In this document: positions 50,609-63,037 of the stretch, piece by piece
Numbering within the stretch: the stretch's first letter is position 1
Layout of the letters: each line of letters opens with the position of its first letter
From: Lethocerus indicus
Lineage: Eukaryota; Arthropoda; Insecta; Hemiptera; Belostomatidae
Direction: 5' to 3'
Length of the DNA stretch: 64,000 bases
Assembly (NCBI GenBank): GCA_019843655.1
Contig: JACDQD010000001.1
Span: 49,354,794 to 49,418,793 of the forward strand
Program-made: the position numbers and the translations under genes
Notes under the pieces: generated by a model
The model's database searches: none
Seen by the model: only the letters and a program-made list of their open reading frames with translations
Told to the model about the DNA's origin: nothing

Positions 50609-51680
50609 TTTCTTTTTTAAGACGTTAGTCCGTTAGACGTTTTAAGACGTTTTCCCGATAGTCGGAATTCCAGTTCTCGATGTCGAGAATCGTCAGGGCG
50701 ACAAGGACTATAGTCTGCCGAGGATTGTAATCTAAAAGAAAGTATTTCAGGTCGTCTTATACGTCGGTGTTGACGATCGTGGCCTTCTCGATGGAACGAT
50801 ACCTGGCAATTTGCCGTCCTCTGGACTGGTATAAGATGTCGGGGTTGGACAGGGCGGTGAGAATCATGGCGGCGGTTTGGATACTCTCCTTCATCAGCGC
50901 CCTCCCTTTCGCACTCTTCACTACGGTCAACTACATCGACTTCCCTCCGGGGTCCGGGAACCCAGTGGAGGAGTCCGCGTTCTGCGCCATGCTGGAGGAG
51001 AACCTGCCGGCCCACTGGCCCCTTTACGAGCTCAGCACCCTCCTCTTTTTCCTGCTCCCGCTCTCGGTTATCGTCGTCCTCTATGCCAGGATCGGGTTCA
51101 GGATAAGGGAAAGGGGCAGGTACGCCCTGGGGAGGCGGTTCGAGGGCGCGGTCGCCGGAGAGGTCTCGGGCTACCGGTCGAGGAAGACCGCCGTCAGGAT
51201 GTTGTGTGAGTCGGCCGCTCGGAGTAGTTTTCAATTACCGATACTTTATTATTGTTTAAATGCGCGTGGAATATGGTAGAGGCCGACCTAAAGCTTCAGT
51301 CGACACCTACTTACTATGCGCGCGTTCCGAGTGCGGTTCTGTACCGAAGCAAGGGTCAATTACCGAAGCCCCGGTCGGGGCCTAAAACTCTGGTTTGGTG
51401 AATTACAGCCGCGGTGGTGGTCACCTTCTTCCTGTGCTGGGCCCCTTTCCACGGGCAGCGGCTCATCTACCTGTACGGCAGGGACTACGAGAACTTCCGG
51501 GAGATCAACGAGTGGGCCTACTACATAACCGGCTGTTTCTACTACGTCTCGGCGACCGTCAACCCGATCCTCTACAACCTGATGTCGGCCAAGTACAGGG
51601 CCGCCTTCAAGCGGACTCTCTGTCGGACCAACCCCGAGAACCACACCCGCTCCTTCTCGACACCCACCCCCACCGATTAA
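50042..51680 (+). CDS. CAPA/pyrokinin-type neuropeptide GPCR (neuromedin-U receptor family)
   Basis: Four exons: 50042-50294, 50391-50481, 50751-51205, 51409-51680, in phase, 356 aa. Class A receptor with seven hydrophobic segments. TM1-2 shows [12 protein letters not shown] and [17 protein letters not shown], both typical of the neuromedin-U/pyrokinin/CAPA group. [19 protein letters not shown] precedes the TM3 Cys106. The ERY motif is 130-132, SAFCAML holds the loop Cys, CWAP is 276-279 and NPILY 318-322. Sequons lie at N5 and N11. The receptor should couple to Gq and respond to PRXamide peptides. I cannot separate CAPA receptor from pyrokinin receptor by eye. The C-tail is short. A large (TA)n tract occupies intron 2. 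Confidence 0.9.
50496..50605. repeat. (TA)n / (AAATA)n compound microsatellite
   Basis: About 110 bp of TA dinucleotides interrupted by AAATA-type units, inside intron 2 of the GPCR. Confidence 0.92.
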
Positions 51681-51937
51681 TCCTTCCCCTTCTCTACACT
51701 GTGTCCTTACATTCGAATAACCGTTATAAATTTTTGTCCGTAAATTATTTCATTAATTAAGCTACCGAGGCCACGGAGTATCGGTGTGGTAGGGGGGGGG
51801 GCGGGTCGATAGGGGGTGTAACTGGGGTAGTTGCGGTTGGGGGTCGCAGCAACCGGTGCGGGGGTATCGATCTGGCGGCTGTTGGCGATGGTGGCGGTGG
51901 CGGCGGCGGCGATGGAGGGGCTCCACCCGTCCGTAGA
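51681..51937 (+). promoter_or_regulatory. Short G-rich spacer between GPCR stop and dpr start
   Basis: 257 bp. 51790-51850 has several runs of four or more G (one of about nine), a candidate G-quadruplex, and 51890-51915 is a GGC-rich stretch. No AATAAA is present for the GPCR. The region probably serves as the dpr 5' UTR or promoter and the GPCR 3' end. Confidence 0.45.
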
Positions 51938-53848
51938 ATGCTAGTCGCAGCCGCAGCGGCAGCTCTCCTCTGCCTGGTCTCCACTCCGAGGATAGGTAAG
52001 TCCGATATCGCTTTAAAGGGCCGTCTCTGTTAATAATCCCCGCACGTTCGATCCTTCAGTTTCGAAAACCGCGTCCTCGATGATTTTCTTCCCCCGACCG
52101 CTCGAACGCGCGTTACGAATATATTCGGTATTTCTAAACCGTTCCTTATTTTTATTACCGGGTGGGTATTTTAATAGACCTAGTCGTGTCGGGATTACGG
52201 AGACTTAACCGTTGGGGGAGCCTATCGATCCCGGGGAGCGTGGTACGGCCGGAGACCGGTTTCGGAGGCGGGGATTGGTGCCCTAGTATAATATAATATA
52301 ATGGCGTACGAGCCGAGCCCGATTTGCGCCGCGCCCCCCGAAACCGAAATATAGGCTGAATATATGCCGTATTCCCCGGTCCGTTCTATTGCCCCGTTAA
52401 TAGGTGTCCGAGGATTGATCCGTTTAAAGATAACCGAGTTTCGATTTGGGTATAAGGTAACTTGTTTTAGTTCTTTACAATGCTTTTAATAATATAATCC
52501 GGTGACAACGGTAACGAAAAACACCACATAACGACGTGTCGACTGACTAAACGAGGGAGGAGAAAGAACGACTAGTGAATGAGTGGATTTGACGACTGTC
52601 GTTTCTTAGAGGCGAAAACATTACACTACCACCATCACCACCACCACCTTAGTGGAGGTGATTTGGCTGTATCGTCGAGTGTTTCGATCGGGGCAGTTCT
52701 CCCTACTGTTACCGGTTATGGCCAACTTTCAAACTGAAACTATTGGCGGAATTTAAAAGTGAATGTGTAACCTTAATAATGTAATTCTTAACGGATATTT
52801 GCAGCGTAATGTTGAAGGTATATATGGTAACGCGATACAGTGTATAGTTCGAAGTCGCTGTTATTTTCGTATGAGTTAACATTTTAATTGTTTATGTAAT
52901 GTTGATGTGTAAAGTATATGTAAGAGTATGGGTAAATAAAAATATCGAAAAGGTACGAAACACCGTATAATATTATTATTTTTAAAGGCGAATTTTATTG
53001 TAATTTATTAAATTATTAGTTCTATAATTAAAGGTATATTAAAGGGTAAAGGTAAGAATGTTTTTACAGGTGCCATAAGCTATAAGTAAGTGATAGTAAT
53101 GGTAATAGTAATTTTACAATTAAAATACTTGTACAGGTAATGAAAATAATAATACGGTAGTATAATAGTATTTAATTGGGTAATTTTATAAAAATACTTA
53201 TATGTTGGACAGTGGTATACAAAACAACTATGGTATCGACAAGTTTTGGTGCATGACATGGCTACATTAGTTTCAATTTTATAAAAGTGTTAAAAACAGC
53301 AATTCTATTTTGAAGGTTCTGTAATAAATTTGCTATTGTCTTACGTACATTATAACTTACAAAGGTTGCCGTCGGTAATTTCTAAATGCAAGTAGCTAAG
53401 TAAGTATTCGAAGCGGTAATTGTAGAAGTAAGATGGAAGGTACTTTTCGCAGGTATGTTATCATTATAATAAGGGCTGTACGAAAAATATTTGTGTAATA
53501 CACTTTAACATGTTTTTAGGTTATTATAAAACACCAATGATAATAACAATGTGCCACTGGGGTATATTCATGATTCCCATTGTAATCTTAGTGTGTAAGT
53601 CTATTATTCAATGAAATTTATATTTTAATTATACTCAGCTGGGTTAAATTGATTGTGAAAAAATGCAATATTACCAGTAAGAGATATGATTATATCCATG
53701 ATAATGATACATTATGATGTTATTATCTCTAATAATCGCTTCTTTGTATATTTGGCTGACGTAGAAGATAAGCGGTTAATGATCGTTTCGCATTTTTGAA
53801 ATTTAAATTTCACGAGTACTTTGATTTGTATATTATTTTAATTCATAT

Positions 53849-53891
<43 letters not shown>

Positions 53892-56800
53892 GAGTATTAT
53901 AGTTACACTTATATAATTGTAACGTATGCGGTAATTATAATATTCTAGAAAAGATACATGCTATTTAATTTGTTACATGTAAAATATAAAAAAAAATTGT
54001 AGTAACTATTTTAAGTATAAAAGCTTTTCAAAACTATTTTGGAATCCTAATTGGAACATCATTAGTTCCAAACTTCGAGCGATGAATCAAACCAATCATC
54101 TAATCAACCAATTATGAATCATCAATGTGTGCGATTCGCAACGCATAACGAGCGTCCAGTTATATAGTTTTAGTCAAATCATGCGAGTATTATAAAATCA
54201 CAAATATCGGGAACACCCAGGAATACGGTTGTTATAATCATTATTTAAATAAATTGTAATAGTTTATTTTGGAATACCTGTTTGTGGTCTGCGAGGGGTT
54301 GGAATACAGTAGATTTCGTGTGCTTCGAGAGGAGACCCCCTAGCTGGTTTGGTCTTTTGCTAGACCGCTTTCGGCCACTCGCCATCTTAGTGGTCTACTG
54401 GCTACTTGCCAGTAGCGGTGTTAGTCACTTTGGCACTTAGGATACTTTTTGGGCATATTCACTGCACTGTCACTGTCACTTGTACTGTGTCCGTGTACTG
54501 TGTAACAGTAGAAGTGACAGTGACAGTCCAGTGAGGATGTCCAAAAAGCATCCAAAGTGCCAAAGTGACACCGCTACTGAAGGTGGCGAGCAGCCGAAAC
54601 CGGTCCAGCAAAAGATCGAACCAGCGAGAGGGGACAGAAGCACACGAAATCTAATAGTTAACTATAGTAGTAGTTAACTACAGGCAAAGAGTAGCTTATT
54701 ATTAAATAGTATAATAGTAGTCACAACACCTGTAGAAAATAATCTACGAAATGTATTGATAGTACAACAGGAAGGTAATGGTATCGGATGTAAATATCGG
54801 TGTTACGACTAATTCAACGGTATCTCTATAATTTTGTTGTTAGAATATTTATAGGAAATGGTAATGGCGATGTTAATAGAATTGGTATTTCGAATTTTAA
54901 TCGTCAATGTGTCGGCATTGGTATACAAATAACGGGGAGAAGAAAAGCGGTATTATAAGTTAGGTAGACGTAGTTTGTAAAAATAATCATAACGTTAATT
55001 CGCACGCTAATAATTTACAGTTTATTACGGCGCGCATACCGTCATATAAAGTCGTAGATAACATTATATCCTAAATCGAGCCTAGATATAATTAATTAGC
55101 CGACGGTAGATGGCAACCACGCCGGTAGACATAACCTAACCGTTAAGTCGGTAATCTTTTTTTGTTTATAACTGTATACGATTTAGATTAAACTAACGTA
55201 ATTTCGTTTGCCTTTTCAGCTTCAGAGCTCTAGGAAGGTAGCGTTACGAGTATTAATTATAAAATGGAGGCGGTCAGGCAAAATATGAGGGAATGAAAGG
55301 AGAGTGAGAGAGGGAGGAGCGTATGACCCAAATGGCGTTTATCGGATTAAAATCGGGTGAGGGAGGTTGTAAAAAGGTGGGGACGGGAATTGTTTATTTT
55401 TCAGAGAGCGCCTACATGGCCAACGGTGCCAACACACTGCGAGCAGTCACCTCCAGGCCCAACAACCCCAAGGAGCCCTACTTCGACACATCGGCCCCTC
55501 AGAACGTCTCCGCACTCATAGGCAAGTCAGCCTACCTGACCTGCAAAGTCAGGAACATAGGAAACAGAACGGCAAGTACCGCCCGCCCAACACGATAACA
55601 CCGGGTGTGTCACCAACTCACTTAATATCGATATATTTCACATCGCTATCAACCAACCCCTTCCACAATATAAAAAACGTTGACAATTTTTGACATTTCA
55701 ACAATTTACGCAAATATACTCCGTTGACATGGGTCACCAGGTCCTCCGATACCGGAAAGTTGAAAAATCTGAAATTGTTAATATTTCACAAATATTACCG
55801 GATTTTCACCTATGAACCTACCAACAGTGGTCCCCTCTTCTCTTATACCTACCCTTCAACGAATGTTCAACGAAAAAACTCAATATTTCGAAATTTCAAA
55901 AATGTTCACCGATTTGTCCCCATACTCCGTCAACAATCGTCTCCAAGTGAGTTCCACTTGCCTCACAAAGGAAAGTTGAAAAATGGAAAATTGTTGAAAT
56001 TTCAAAAATGTCCACGGATTTGTTTCATACTTGGTCAACAATGGTGCTAACATGAGATTGCTAACACCTGCCACACGGGGTAAAAAATGGGAAATTGTTG
56101 AGATATCAATAGTTTCCTGGTTTATCCCATACTCCGTCAACGGTGGTTGTATTGTCTGATACGCTCGGCCCGTAGAGGAAAAGTAAAGAAGCGATTTTTC
56201 TGGTTTATTTTTTTACTTACCTCGATGGCTACTTTCTGATTGTCCCCGATTCCAACCCGCTAATAAGTAGCCTCCGACCATTTAACTGTTTTTTTAATAG
56301 CTTCCATTTCCTTCCCTCGGAATTGGATTCAACTTCGGTCCCCGATTTCGAACTCTTCTTTTTTCGTTTTTTTTTATTAATTCATTTTCTCCCCTCTTTT
56401 TCCAAAGTTCCCCGAGCGCTCGCGCTTTCATTTTACGAAAAGGTTCTTTCTTCTATTTTTTGTATGTCACTCGGGGGGAATAATCCGGCATAAACGACGG
56501 GGACAACTCGGTTCGGTTCGGTTAGAATATTTTTCGGAATTATTTGGGTTTATATTTAATTTGCGGTTGGACACACCCGGGCGTACCGCCTAGGCTAGTA
56601 GAAGCCGGTAGCGGCTAGTTCTATAATATAACCGGTGGCTCGGTTTAAAGGTCTCGTGGGTGCGCCACAGGGATATACACATCCTGACGGTCTCCACCTA
56701 CACGTACACCTCCGACCAAAGGTTCATGGCTCTCCATCACCCGCTGGACGACGACTGGACTCTCCAGATTAAGTGGGTCCAGAAGAGGGACGCCGGAATC

Positions 56801-59800
56801 TACGAGTGCCAGATCAGCACCGTACCCGTCCAGGCCTACTTCATCAACCTCAACATCGTAGGTAAGCTTAAACCGCACCCCATCCGGGCCCTAAACCCTC
56901 CGGTATCAGTCGCCGCTCGTTCCTTCGGTCGGCCCCTGGCACTCCGACTCTGAAAACCCCGAGGCGGACCGAATTTCAAATTACCATTAGTCTCGGTTTA
57001 ATGTCCGATGTGAAGGGGGTGCCTCTGAGTCGTCCCTCGTCTATCGCGAAGCTCCGGTCGGCCGATAGACGAGGGACGACCGCAATAAAATAGAACAAAA
57101 TAATAATGATAAAATAATTAATAGTAAAATATATATATACGGTCGGTACTGGGCGGATCTTCGTTTATCGGAGGAATTAGTTTCCGGAAACTAACCTCCG
57201 CCATAGGCGAACATCCGCCCAGTACCGACCTTATATGTTTTTTTTATTATTTATACGTATTTTAAGGGTGTATAACCTAACTCCCTCCCCTCCTATTATC
57301 TTTGTCTATTCTACTGGTGTAAGATACGTATTTCATTTCGATTTAATATTCTTTTAATGTTTCATATTGTTTTTTAGTCTAGGAAATACATATTTTACCG
57401 GGAAAGTAATAAATGTATACCGTAGTTTTCTCGAATTTCGGCGTCTCCTAGCCATAGTCTGTGCGGACACGATGCCTCGCCACCGGACTGATAAAAAACG
57501 GCTACTGAAGATGCTGAGACGCGGAAACTGCCATCTTCCAAACCGTGGCAGAGCGCGTAACAGGTATTCCAAGCTAATAAATGGGTAAAAATACCCGTGT
57601 ACCGGAACGTCCCACGATACGAAATTTGTTATATACGAGGAGAAAATTCTCAGTGGTACGCTCTGACCGTCACGAGTGAACCGCTTAAGAAAAGGAACGA
57701 CTGTAATTTGTACGCTAATTTGTCTTCTGTAAAATCTGGTTAAATTAAAATTTCGGGCCGACGCTTCCCTCCACACTCCAACGTATAATTATAAATTCCT
57801 ACATAACCGTTTATTTCGTTTTTACGGTCTGTTCGCCCGTAACACGAGGCGAAATTTTGTGCGGATAAATTTCCCGATAATAAATTAGAAAAAATAATTT
57901 ATCGAAAGGGGGAGATAAAGATTTAAGGTCGCATAGCGTGGTAAAGCGGCCCGTGCGATACGCGTATCGCAATTAAATCTAATTTAACCGCAAATTAAAC
58001 GATATAAATAAGCGACCGATGCGTTGGAAATTTTGAAAGGTGATCAAGCCGAATGGGACGTTAATTATTGAAACGAAGCCTTCTACTTTTGAGTCTGGTG
58101 AAAATACAGAATCGATACCTATCGACCTTAACCTCAATATTTTTCATGACCGAATTCTGAATAAGGGGAGACTTCCTTAATTTGCAGTCGTAATCATTAC
58201 CATTACATAATTGTTCATGCTAAAGGTGCCACCGTTTGGTGACTTCTTTTATCTTGCCATATACACGTCAGTGTTTATCGTTGCCCCATTGTACCTATAA
58301 CTGTATTAAGTTGATTGTGCAATAAAAAAAAGATAAAACACCCTCTTACCCCAATAATATTACAGATGCTACCGTATTTCTTATTCTATTTCTTATTCTA
58401 TTTCTTATTCTATTTCTTATTCTATTTCTTATTCTATTTCTTATTCTTAAAGAAATATGATTCGGTTTAATATTAAAAAAACGGGTGTTTAAATATATTC
58501 ATAATAGTAAAAATCGATCTGGAAATACAATGTCAGAAAATTTTACGCTGTACACATTGTACAGGTTTCGCTTATGTCGGTTACGTCAACATGTTTTAAC
58601 TTTTAATCAAATGGGGTGTAAACATAAAACTAAATTATCATTAATACTAAAATAATTCCTTAATCAAAATAACTGTCCTCTATCCTCCACATTTTTCCTT
58701 TAGATAGCTATATTAATCATGTTTCGATGTAAGCATCGACTATTAAAATGGAGTTGCCACACAAGAAGAGGTCTTAGTATGTTTTAAGTGTTTTTTAGGG
58801 ATATATTGTGTTTCCGAAATAATAATTGTAAATTTGATAATCTGTATAAGTGCTAAATAATATTCTCTTACGAATATAAAATAGATGCGAGACAGGACAA
58901 TGTTTCTGGACTAAAAAAGTTATTGCGAGTTCTCTTTTCTAATTCTTATTTTATATCGTAAATTTTCTCACGCCCATTTACTCGTTCGATTTTTTTGAAA
59001 ACAGCAGTCGTCGGGGAAAAATTATTAGCGTCGGCTTTATTTTTCAATTTTCCTTCATATTATACTACGTTCATTCGCAATGGTCGTCACAGAAACATAT
59101 TATAGTATATCAGTTTTAGTACGCACGTTTCGGAAAGAGTACTCGTGATCCCGGTTTATAAAGGATTTCAATCTCATTTCTTCCGCAGTTTTTTCTCGTA
59201 TAATAATTTACTCTCGACCCTATTTCATCCCGCGTTGTTTCCTCAGTTTTTCGTATTTTTCGTGCGCTTCGCGGTTCCGCTTCGGGCAGAAAGTTTATTC
59301 CGCAGTGTCTTTTCCTTCCGAATATAAACTGACGTAAGCGATTACTTCCGGTCTCACTTTCCGTCCCGCCGTTGGGATTTGATCCTTCGATACCGTACCC
59401 GGCATCGATTCGGGCAGCAATAAGTTTTTTATCCGTTGGTGATTTCGGAGGACTACTCTAGCCTGAGGAAAGCGAGAATCCGTTCCGTTTTCCACCGAGT
59501 TTCCTAGCCAGCCAGCTAAAAGCCAACCCTAGAGACTGCCACTGCCACTGCTCTGCCCGCCGGGAGAGGCGCAAATCAGGCTCTCCAAACAAAACAGATA
59601 AGACCGGCAAACAGCCCCACAGAGGAAGAGGACCGCCGCATTAGGTAACAATTTTATTTTCAATTTTACTAGCCGGATCAGCGCTCCCACCTACACGTTC
59701 AGCGTCGTTCCCGCATTCCCGACATAGATGGGTCTATCGTTACCATTTTAGAAAACTATTTCCTCTCACCCGATAATATCGAAATATAGTGACCGAGTAT

Positions 59801-62190
59801 ACTGTTGTCAAGTGTTTCCTCCGTTTTCCGACCCAATTTTCACCTATCGTTTTCGGTTTAAAACTTAGAGAGCTTCACAGCCCCCGCACACGCCGTCCCG
59901 CTCCTCGTACGGACTTTACATTAGTTAACCATCCGGCAACCGATAGAACCTCCCCAAAAAAGTGACCGTAATCATCGCTTCTCCGTTAACGCTAATTGAT
60001 AAGGCGGAAAATCGGATTGTTGTTTCCAGAGAGTGTGGCTATTTATTATAAAAGCCTATTTAAAGTTTCTTTATGTGGCGCGATTGCGGGTAGATGGGGG
60101 AGGGGTGCGTTTATCTTTACGACGGGCGCTCCGGCATTGATTTTTATCTACGGATCGCTTTGTTAACGGAATCAGTTGTTCTCAGTTCCAACCGCCACAA
60201 TTATCGGAGGGCCGGATATCTATGTGAACTACGGTAGCACCATTAATCTGACTTGTACCATCCAGCACAGCCCGGAACCGCCGGCCTACATATTCTGGTA
60301 CTACAGCAAAGAGGAAGACAACACGAGCTCCATCGACCTGGTCACCAAGGGTCCAGTCAGGGTAAGAAGAGATCGCGTTTTATCGCTCCGATAGCTATTC
60401 GGCTCCTATCCGGAGGAAGAATTAAGTCGTACTTAAGACTCGGTCTTCGGTCTCCTCTCGGGGTGTGGGGGCGTGGTGGGGTCGTGCAGCCCACCGGGCC
60501 GCGGGCTCCTAGCCCGTACCCCGGGCAGACCGAAGACGGATATAACTAGGAGGATATCGCGAACCGCGCTAGAAAATAACTGGTCCCACCTTCTTTTCCT
60601 CCAGGTGGTGAGTTACGATTCGGAAAGGGGGGGAGTGAGCGTGATAACGGACAAAGGAGAAGTGACTACCAGTCGGCTGCTGATCACCAGCGCGATGCCT
60701 TCCGACGAAGGACGCTACTCCTGCAGTCCGTCCAACGCGGACATGGCAACGGTCAGAGTCCACGTCCTCTCCGGTAAGACCCACTTTTATTTTACCCAAT
60801 ATCCGCCTTTATTTTTTATCCAATAGCAATTATGTCACCCTCCTCACTTGGCAATTGCCGATTCTAAACTCCGAACCCTACTTACTCCCCGACTACGCCC
60901 CATACCGGCGCCTGCTGAAAACCGAGTGGCCACGCGATTTAAACGTGGCCGCTAAATAACTACATTTTATTAAAGGGGGGAGGGTGTGCCGGTGGGGTTC
61001 TCCTCCGTTATTCTCTACTCTCTATTTGTTACTAGCGCTACATTAACATACGAGTCGCCGGTTCTATTTTACAGTCGTGGCGATAAACAGAAAATCTTGA
61101 TCCGGTCTAGTGACCCGAAAGGCCACTATCTGGAATATAAGGTAAGCGCGGAAATTCCCTCTGGTTAAAATGAACTCAAAACCGAGTAATTATAATTTTG
61201 GACAGTTGAACTGTTTCTCTTTATCGCCCACCGTGTTTTTGCCGCGATTACGATTGTCTTTCTAAAGTTAATTGTTTCTCGATAATCGATTCCGTGGATT
61301 AAACCAAACTGTACGGGTAGTAATTATATTTATGAACAGTTAAACCGATCATTTTATATTAAAAAATAGATTATTTTTTATTTAAAAAATAGCGATTATT
61401 ATTATATTATTAAAAATTGATTATTTAAGGGTTGTTTTTAGAAAAGGGCTTTGCCTTAAAGGTGAGGGAGATAAAAGTCGGTCGGGAAGCAGTACTCTAG
61501 ACGAAGTTTAAAGCTAGCGGGGCCCTAATCGGTAAGAGTAGAGAAGGTTTTAGTAGTTGTTTTCTTTGGGCAGCTAAACAACGGCTAAAAGCTCACATCG
61601 CAGCAGTTTTCCCTAATATCGGGTGGCTGACCACAACCTGTACCCTTTCCCTCCAGTTTGGAAACGGTCGCAAATCGAATAACGGTCGATCTCGCTTCTA
61701 TGGAAATATGAAAACACCACTTGAACGAAAGGATAAGAAGAGCCCCCTTATATCGATTTCAAGTTTTTTGAAATAATTTTATCTGCTTCTCGGAGAGGCG
61801 CTCGACAATGGCCGTTAGAGAGTCCGCGATTATTTTTCAATCGGCACTCGAAAAATCGCAATAACCCATAATCGGTCTAAAGATTTATTTCGTAACAGGT
61901 TGGCAAAATAAGGAGTAAAGGTTAGGAATATAGTAAGGATTATAAGGCGCCTAGGCGACGGTGTTTTGAAAATTGTCCAACGTAAGCGATATCGTAGAAT
62001 GTATTATTGTTATATATCTTTTGTGTTTTAATCTCAATCGCAATTTTTCGTCTATATTTTGATGGGTGCAGGTGAAAGCCCGGCCGCGATGCAGACTGGT
62101 ACATCGGCCAGCATGGACTGCCACCAGCTAGTGACATTAGTTATAATCGTTAGATTATCGTGGACTGTGTCGTGTAAAACAATATTATAG
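51938..62190 (+). CDS. dpr: Defective proboscis extension response (dpr) family, two-Ig cell-surface protein
   Basis: Six exons: 51938-51995, 55405-55571, 56651-56861, 60186-60361, 60605-60773, 62072-62190, in phase, 299 aa. Dpr proteins bind DIP receptors in neuronal recognition. Residues 1-19 are an Ala/Leu-rich signal peptide. Ig1 spans about 48-146 (Cys66, Cys128, with DAGIYEC), Ig2 about 147-258 (Cys169, Cys244, with SDEGRYSC). The C-terminal exon has AAMQTGTSAS then a hydrophobic tail, suggesting a GPI anchor. SWVRHRDIHILTV and IYECQIST are strong dpr signatures; features of Ig2 suggest a dpr8/9/21-like member, uncertain. Sequons at N53, N73 and N166. Intron 2 has a GC donor (ACG then GCAAGT). 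Poly(A) candidate at 62281-62286. Confidence 0.92.
53853..53887. repeat. (TA)n microsatellite
   Basis: Uninterrupted TA run in dpr intron 1. Confidence 0.9.
54311..54652. mobile_element. Fold-back (MITE-like) element, copy 2
   Basis: In dpr intron 1. The ends AGATTTCGTGTGCTTC and its exact complement bound a 342-bp near-complete palindrome with arms of about 150 bp; pairs such as CACTGTCACTGTCACTT and its complement meet near the middle. Left-arm text (GGTTTGGTCTTTTGCTAGAC) matches the copy at 26540-26793. TA may be the target. No coding capacity. Confidence 0.85.
55680..56150. repeat. Degenerate tandem repeat in dpr intron 2
   Basis: Roughly four to five diverged units of about 100-120 bp. 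Each has a segment like GTTGAAATTTCAAAAATG followed by a CATACTCCGTCAAC-like segment. No coding signal. Confidence 0.6.
57029..57080. repeat. 18-bp perfect stem-loop in dpr intron 3
   Basis: GTCGTCCCTCGTCTATCG at 57029-57046 pairs exactly with 57063-57080 across a 16-nt loop. A second hairpin lies 60 bp on. Confidence 0.85.
57141..57230. repeat. 90-bp palindrome in dpr intron 3
   Basis: Two 45-bp arms meet at TTTCCGGAAA with no loop; the outer 18 bp (GGTCGGTACTGGGCGGAT) pair perfectly and the inner part has scattered mismatches, several of which would be G-U pairs in RNA. It is flanked by TA-rich DNA. Confidence 0.88.
58375..58447. repeat. 12-bp tandem repeat
   Basis: About six head-to-tail copies of TATTTCTTATTC with almost no divergence, in dpr intron 3. 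Confidence 0.92.
60443..60537. repeat. GC-rich structured segment in dpr intron 4
   Basis: GTCTTCGGTCT (60443-60453) pairs exactly with 60527-60537, and inner GC-rich segments can also pair (for example GGGCT with AGCCC). The intron is only 243 nt. Confidence 0.6.
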
Positions 62191-62280
62191 TTTTTAAGAA
62201 ATCGTTTAACGTAAGAACTGAGCCCCGTTCTCTTGTATACATCGTATACAGAGAAAAACCGGAACGAAAACATCGCGAAC

Positions 62281-62286
62281 AATAAA
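62281..62286 (+). terminator. Candidate poly(A) signal for dpr
   Basis: AATAAA 91 bases after the TAG stop. Confidence 0.5.
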
Positions 62287-62968
62287 TACATCGTATCGGA
62301 TGCATTATCGTAGATGTTTAAATGTATAAAGACGTACCCGATTGTACTGTGGTCGAAACCAAATTAGTACTAACTTACGCGAAATCGATATATAATCAAT
62401 TTATTTTGAACATTTAGATTCGCGCGTTAAAGTAAAAAAAATATAATCGATATCCGAAGCGGTATTGAATTTCGGATTTGATCGGAGCTGGGGATAATGG
62501 GGGCTTTATGGCCTAACACCTGCCCGGATTTCTAAGCCCGGCCTTCTCTAACGCGCTTGCCGACACGGTTTTCCCATTTATATTTTCTCGTTTTATATTC
62601 ATTCTCGATTCCATTTTTCGACCGGATAACGCCATCGGAGCATATTTTTCGTCGCCTCGAACGCACTATAAGCCAATCGAAACCGGATACCCCCGTAACT
62701 TTGTTTTGTCGTTTAGTAGAATTAAATAAATAACTTATTCCGACTCGGGTGGTGTCGTTCGGGCCGAAAAGTACGAGTTTTATTTAAATCGAACTTAACT
62801 TTTTAACTCTTTAGCACTCCCAGGGAAAAGTCTGCTCGCTGTCCGAACCAACATATTTTTTACTTCTATAAATTCTTCCATTTATTCCGGACAGATGAAG
62901 TGAAAACGTTTGTGCATAACACCCTATTAAAAGATGGATTATATACTTTAAGATTTTAATTTAAACTG

Positions 62969-62969
<1 letters not shown>

Positions 62970-63034
<65 letters not shown>

Positions 63035-63037
63035 TAT
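62970..63037. repeat. (TA)n microsatellite
   Basis: Nearly uninterrupted TA run of about 68 bp. Confidence 0.92.

Noticed and set aside
50877..51209. Open frames in other phases over GPCR exon 3
   Set aside because: GC-rich coding sequence yields shadow frames; only the receptor frame has motifs.
54480..54677. Open frame of 65 codons in dpr intron 1
   Set aside because: It lies on the arm of the fold-back palindrome and is a by-product of that repeat.
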